A DNA stretch of 8,849 nucleotides from JAFDVL01 sp043736395 (GTDB taxonomy: Bacteria; Acidobacteriota; Blastocatellia; RBC074). Position 1 is the stretch's first letter. Each line of letters begins with the position of its first letter. Of the stretch, positions 7,161 to 8,849 are shown piece after piece. The notes beneath the pieces were generated by a model. It worked only from the letters and a program-made list of their open reading frames with translations, was not told the origin of the DNA and made no database searches. A program made the position numbers and the translations under genes. The stretch lies in contig JAYTCQ010000260.1 of the NCBI GenBank assembly GCA_043736395.1, forward strand, positions 1 to 8,849, in the 5' to 3' direction.

Positions 7161-7174
7161 ACGAAGGGATAGAT

Positions 7175-7247
7175 TGCAGAAGCCCGCACGCAGTAAGGGC
7201 GCTTTCGTATTATGAAAAGGCGCCCTTACTGCGTACGGGCTTCTGCA
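7175..7247. repeat. Long hairpin repeat, copy 2
   Basis: Arms 7175-7202 and 7220-7247 pair at 27 of 28 positions around a 17-nt spacer (7203-7219), itself able to form a small TTTC/GAAA stem. The arms are the same sequence as the repeat at 2-93, but the spacer is unrelated. At the matching stem position copy 1 has T14-A81 and this copy has C7185-G7237, a covarying pair. The one mismatch is C7187/A7235. The right arm runs into the CRTAC1-like gene and carries its stop codon. No T-run follows on the minus strand, so it is not a standard terminator. Confidence 0.9.
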
Positions 7248-8849
7248 TCTTGGCGCAAAATATTTAATGCATCAGTTTTGATTTTGGAGAAATTTTCTTT
7301 CTTTCCATTCGTCCATGTGACCTGAGCCGATTCAACAGAATTCATTTGCCCCAATCCAAAATGGACGCGGCAGTCGTTCGCGCTTAAATAACTTCCATCG
7401 GCATGAACACGTTGATACAGTGAATTTTTTGCTGAGATTTTTAATTCGACTTTTGCCCCAATGGCTTGGCGATTGTCCTGCTTTCCGACGAGCTGAAAAC
7501 TGATCCAATGATTTTTATTTTGGTTTTCGTTCAGCATTAATCGTGCGAAGCCGGAGTTGTTCGAGATTACACAATCAACGTCGCCATCGTTATCTATGTC
7601 TCCAAAAGCTGCGCCGCGACTGACTTCAGAAAGTTGCAGCGCGGGGAAATTCTCAGACGTGATTTCCTTGAAGCTTTGACCGTTTTCATTGTGAAAAATT
7701 TGATTGCGCTGATGATATGGAAACGCTTGTCCGGCTAACGCTGATTGCATCGTGACAGAACCATTCGCAAAAAATAAATCCAGCCAACTATCATTATCGT
7801 AATCGAACCAATGTACGCCGAAGCCCGTAAACACAAGGCTTGGCTGCGATATTTTGAATTCAGCGGACGTATCAGAAAAAATTCCTTTGCCAGAATTGCG
7901 GTAGAGCGTCGAACCTTCTTTCGTCAAATTTGTGACCAATAAATCTTCATCGCCATCATGATCAAAGTCTCCGGCAGTGACTCCCATTCCGGCGCGGGGG
8001 ACGCCTTCCATCGAATAGGCAGCTCCGGCGAATAATCCTTCTTCGGAAAATTTCCCATTGCCCTGATTGATCCAGAGGAGGTTGGCGGCTCCGTCGTTGG
8101 CGACATAAATATCAACTAAATTATCGCCATTGAAATCTGCGCAAGTGACGCCGAGTCCTGGGCCATACGCAGCAGCGATGCCGGATTCCTGCGTCACATC
8201 TGAAAATTTTCCGTTGCCTTCATTACGGAGTAATTTGTCCGGCAATCCCCGATACTGTTGCGGCCCGCAATAATCCAATTGTCCGGTTGGCGCGTTGCAT
8301 TGCTTATTTCCAGCGACCGTAAAATCAACGTAGTTGCAAACGAATAAATCCAGATCGCCGTCGTGATCGTAATCAAGAAACGCGGCACTTGAACTCCAAC
8401 GCGGATCGTCTACATTGGCGGTTGGCGTGACGTTGGAAAATATACCATTTCCGTTGTTGTGAAATAGCGCGTTCGAACCAAAATTCGTGACGTATAAATC
8501 TGTGAATCCGTCGTTGTCGTAATCTCCTGTAGCGGCTCCCATACCGTACGCCTTCAGCCCCAAACCAGATTTTTCTGTGACATCAACGAAGCGCAATTTT
8601 CCTGATGGAATTAATTCATTCCGAAAAAGACGATTGCCGGTAAGCTGTGTTTTAGGCAATGAAAATAAGGGTTTTTTATCGTCGAGTGATTTCCCTTGAA
8701 TGAAATAAACGTCCAGGTCTCCGTCATTATCGAAGTCAAATAGTGCAACTCCCGCACCCATAATTTCCGGCATGAAGAAATTGCCAGAGGCTCCGTTTTG
8801 ATGTTTGAAAATGAGATTTGTTTCAGCAGAAACTTCACGAAAAGTTTGC
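7226..8849 (-). CDS. CRTAC1-like FG-GAP/VCBS repeat protein with ASPIC/UnbV domain (5' end outside window)
   Basis: Visible are 540 residues; the frame stays open to the window edge. An internal Met at 8773 is unlikely to be the start, because the upstream codons read FREVSAETNLIFKHQNGAS, typical N-terminal sequence of this family. Seven calcium-binding DxDxDGxxD-type repeats occur at about 8737-8711, 8523-8497, 8374-8348, 8135-8109, 7969-7943, 7804-7778 and 7601-7575, as in FG-GAP beta-propellers. The last 95 residues start NHWISFQLVG and contain GSYLSANDCRVHFGLG, the ASPIC/UnbV domain. Proteins of this type are usually exported and Ca-binding; their function in bacteria is poorly defined. 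The C-terminus is odd: the last six residues (AEARTQ) and the TAA stop are encoded by an arm of the hairpin repeat at 7175-7247, so the natural end was probably replaced. The TBDR promoter lies just downstream. Confidence 0.9.
   Translation of the reverse strand, partial: QTFREVSAETNLIFKHQNGASGNFFMPEIMGAGVALFDFDNDGDLDVYFIQGKSLDDKKPLFSLPKTQLTGNRLFRNELIPSGKLRFVDVTEKSGLGLKAYGMGAATGDYDNDGFTDLYVTNFGSNALFHNNGNGIFSNVTPTANVDDPRWSSSAAFLDYDHDGDLDLFVCNYVDFTVAGNKQCNAPTGQLDYCGPQQYRGLPDKLLRNEGNGKFSDVTQESGIAAAYGPGLGVTCADFNGDNLVDIYVANDGAANLLWINQGNGKFSEEGLFAGAAYSMEGVPRAGMGVTAGDFDHDGDEDLLVTNLTKEGSTLYRNSGKGIFSDTSAEFKISQPSLVFTGFGVHWFDYDNDSWLDLFFANGSVTMQSALAGQAFPYHQRNQIFHNENGQSFKEITSENFPALQLSEVSRGAAFGDIDNDGDVDCVISNNSGFARLMLNENQNKNHWISFQLVGKQDNRQAIGAKVELKISAKNSLYQRVHADGSYLSANDCRVHFGLGQMNSVESAQVTWTNGKKENFSKIKTDALNILRQDAEARTQ

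Noticed and set aside
8611..8838. Minus-strand frames overlapping the CRTAC1-like gene (8611-8838, 8194-8388, 7924-8115)
   Set aside because: They are other-frame shadows of the strongly supported FG-GAP gene, with low-complexity sequence and no recognisable motif.

Overview
The window looks like a chromosomal segment from an Acidobacteriota-type bacterium, most plausibly class Blastocatellia. This rests on gene content: an Oar-like TonB-dependent receptor (TBDR) with an N-terminal carboxypeptidase-regulatory domain, a CRTAC1/ASPIC-type FG-GAP protein, and a large secreted TlpA-like thioredoxin protein. Moderate GC and interspersed palindromic repeats around the genes fit the same picture. 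The taxonomic call is inference from family distribution; no marker gene is present.

Layout. The left part (1-1774) is read on the plus strand. A long perfect hairpin repeat (2-93) is followed at once by a secreted NodB-type polysaccharide deacetylase (103-1041). After 28 nt comes an unrecognised AT-rich lipoprotein (1070-1774) with its own ribosome binding site. The remaining genes are on the minus strand. In genomic order they are a thioredoxin-like three-part secreted protein (2144-3961), a TBDR (about 4140-7079) and the 3' part of a CRTAC1-like protein whose start lies beyond position 8849. The strands converge at 1775-2143. This 369-nt gap holds a symmetric nested palindrome (1815-1980), a minus-strand terminator (2004-2035) and a decayed 3' end of a second TBDR (about 2055-2132).

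Transcription. The minus-strand genes look like separate units rather than one operon. The thioredoxin-like gene has a near-consensus promoter (TTGACA, 17 nt, TATTAT) just after the strong terminator of the TBDR. The TBDR has a weaker TTGACG, 17 nt, TAAACT promoter candidate. A second copy of the long hairpin repeat (7175-7247) lies between the TBDR promoter and the CRTAC1-like gene and overlaps the latter's stop codon.

All five protein genes appear to act in the cell envelope or outside the cytoplasm: glycan deacetylation, an anchored lipoprotein, periplasmic thiol redox, outer-membrane uptake, and a secreted calcium-binding propeller-like protein. No dedicated shared pathway can be shown. 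I see no defence system, CRISPR array, tRNA, rRNA or transposase. The most notable signals are in the non-coding DNA: two families of palindromic elements with signs of structure conservation, one of them forming the end of a protein, and a TBDR relic whose terminator appears to have been inherited by an unrelated gene.
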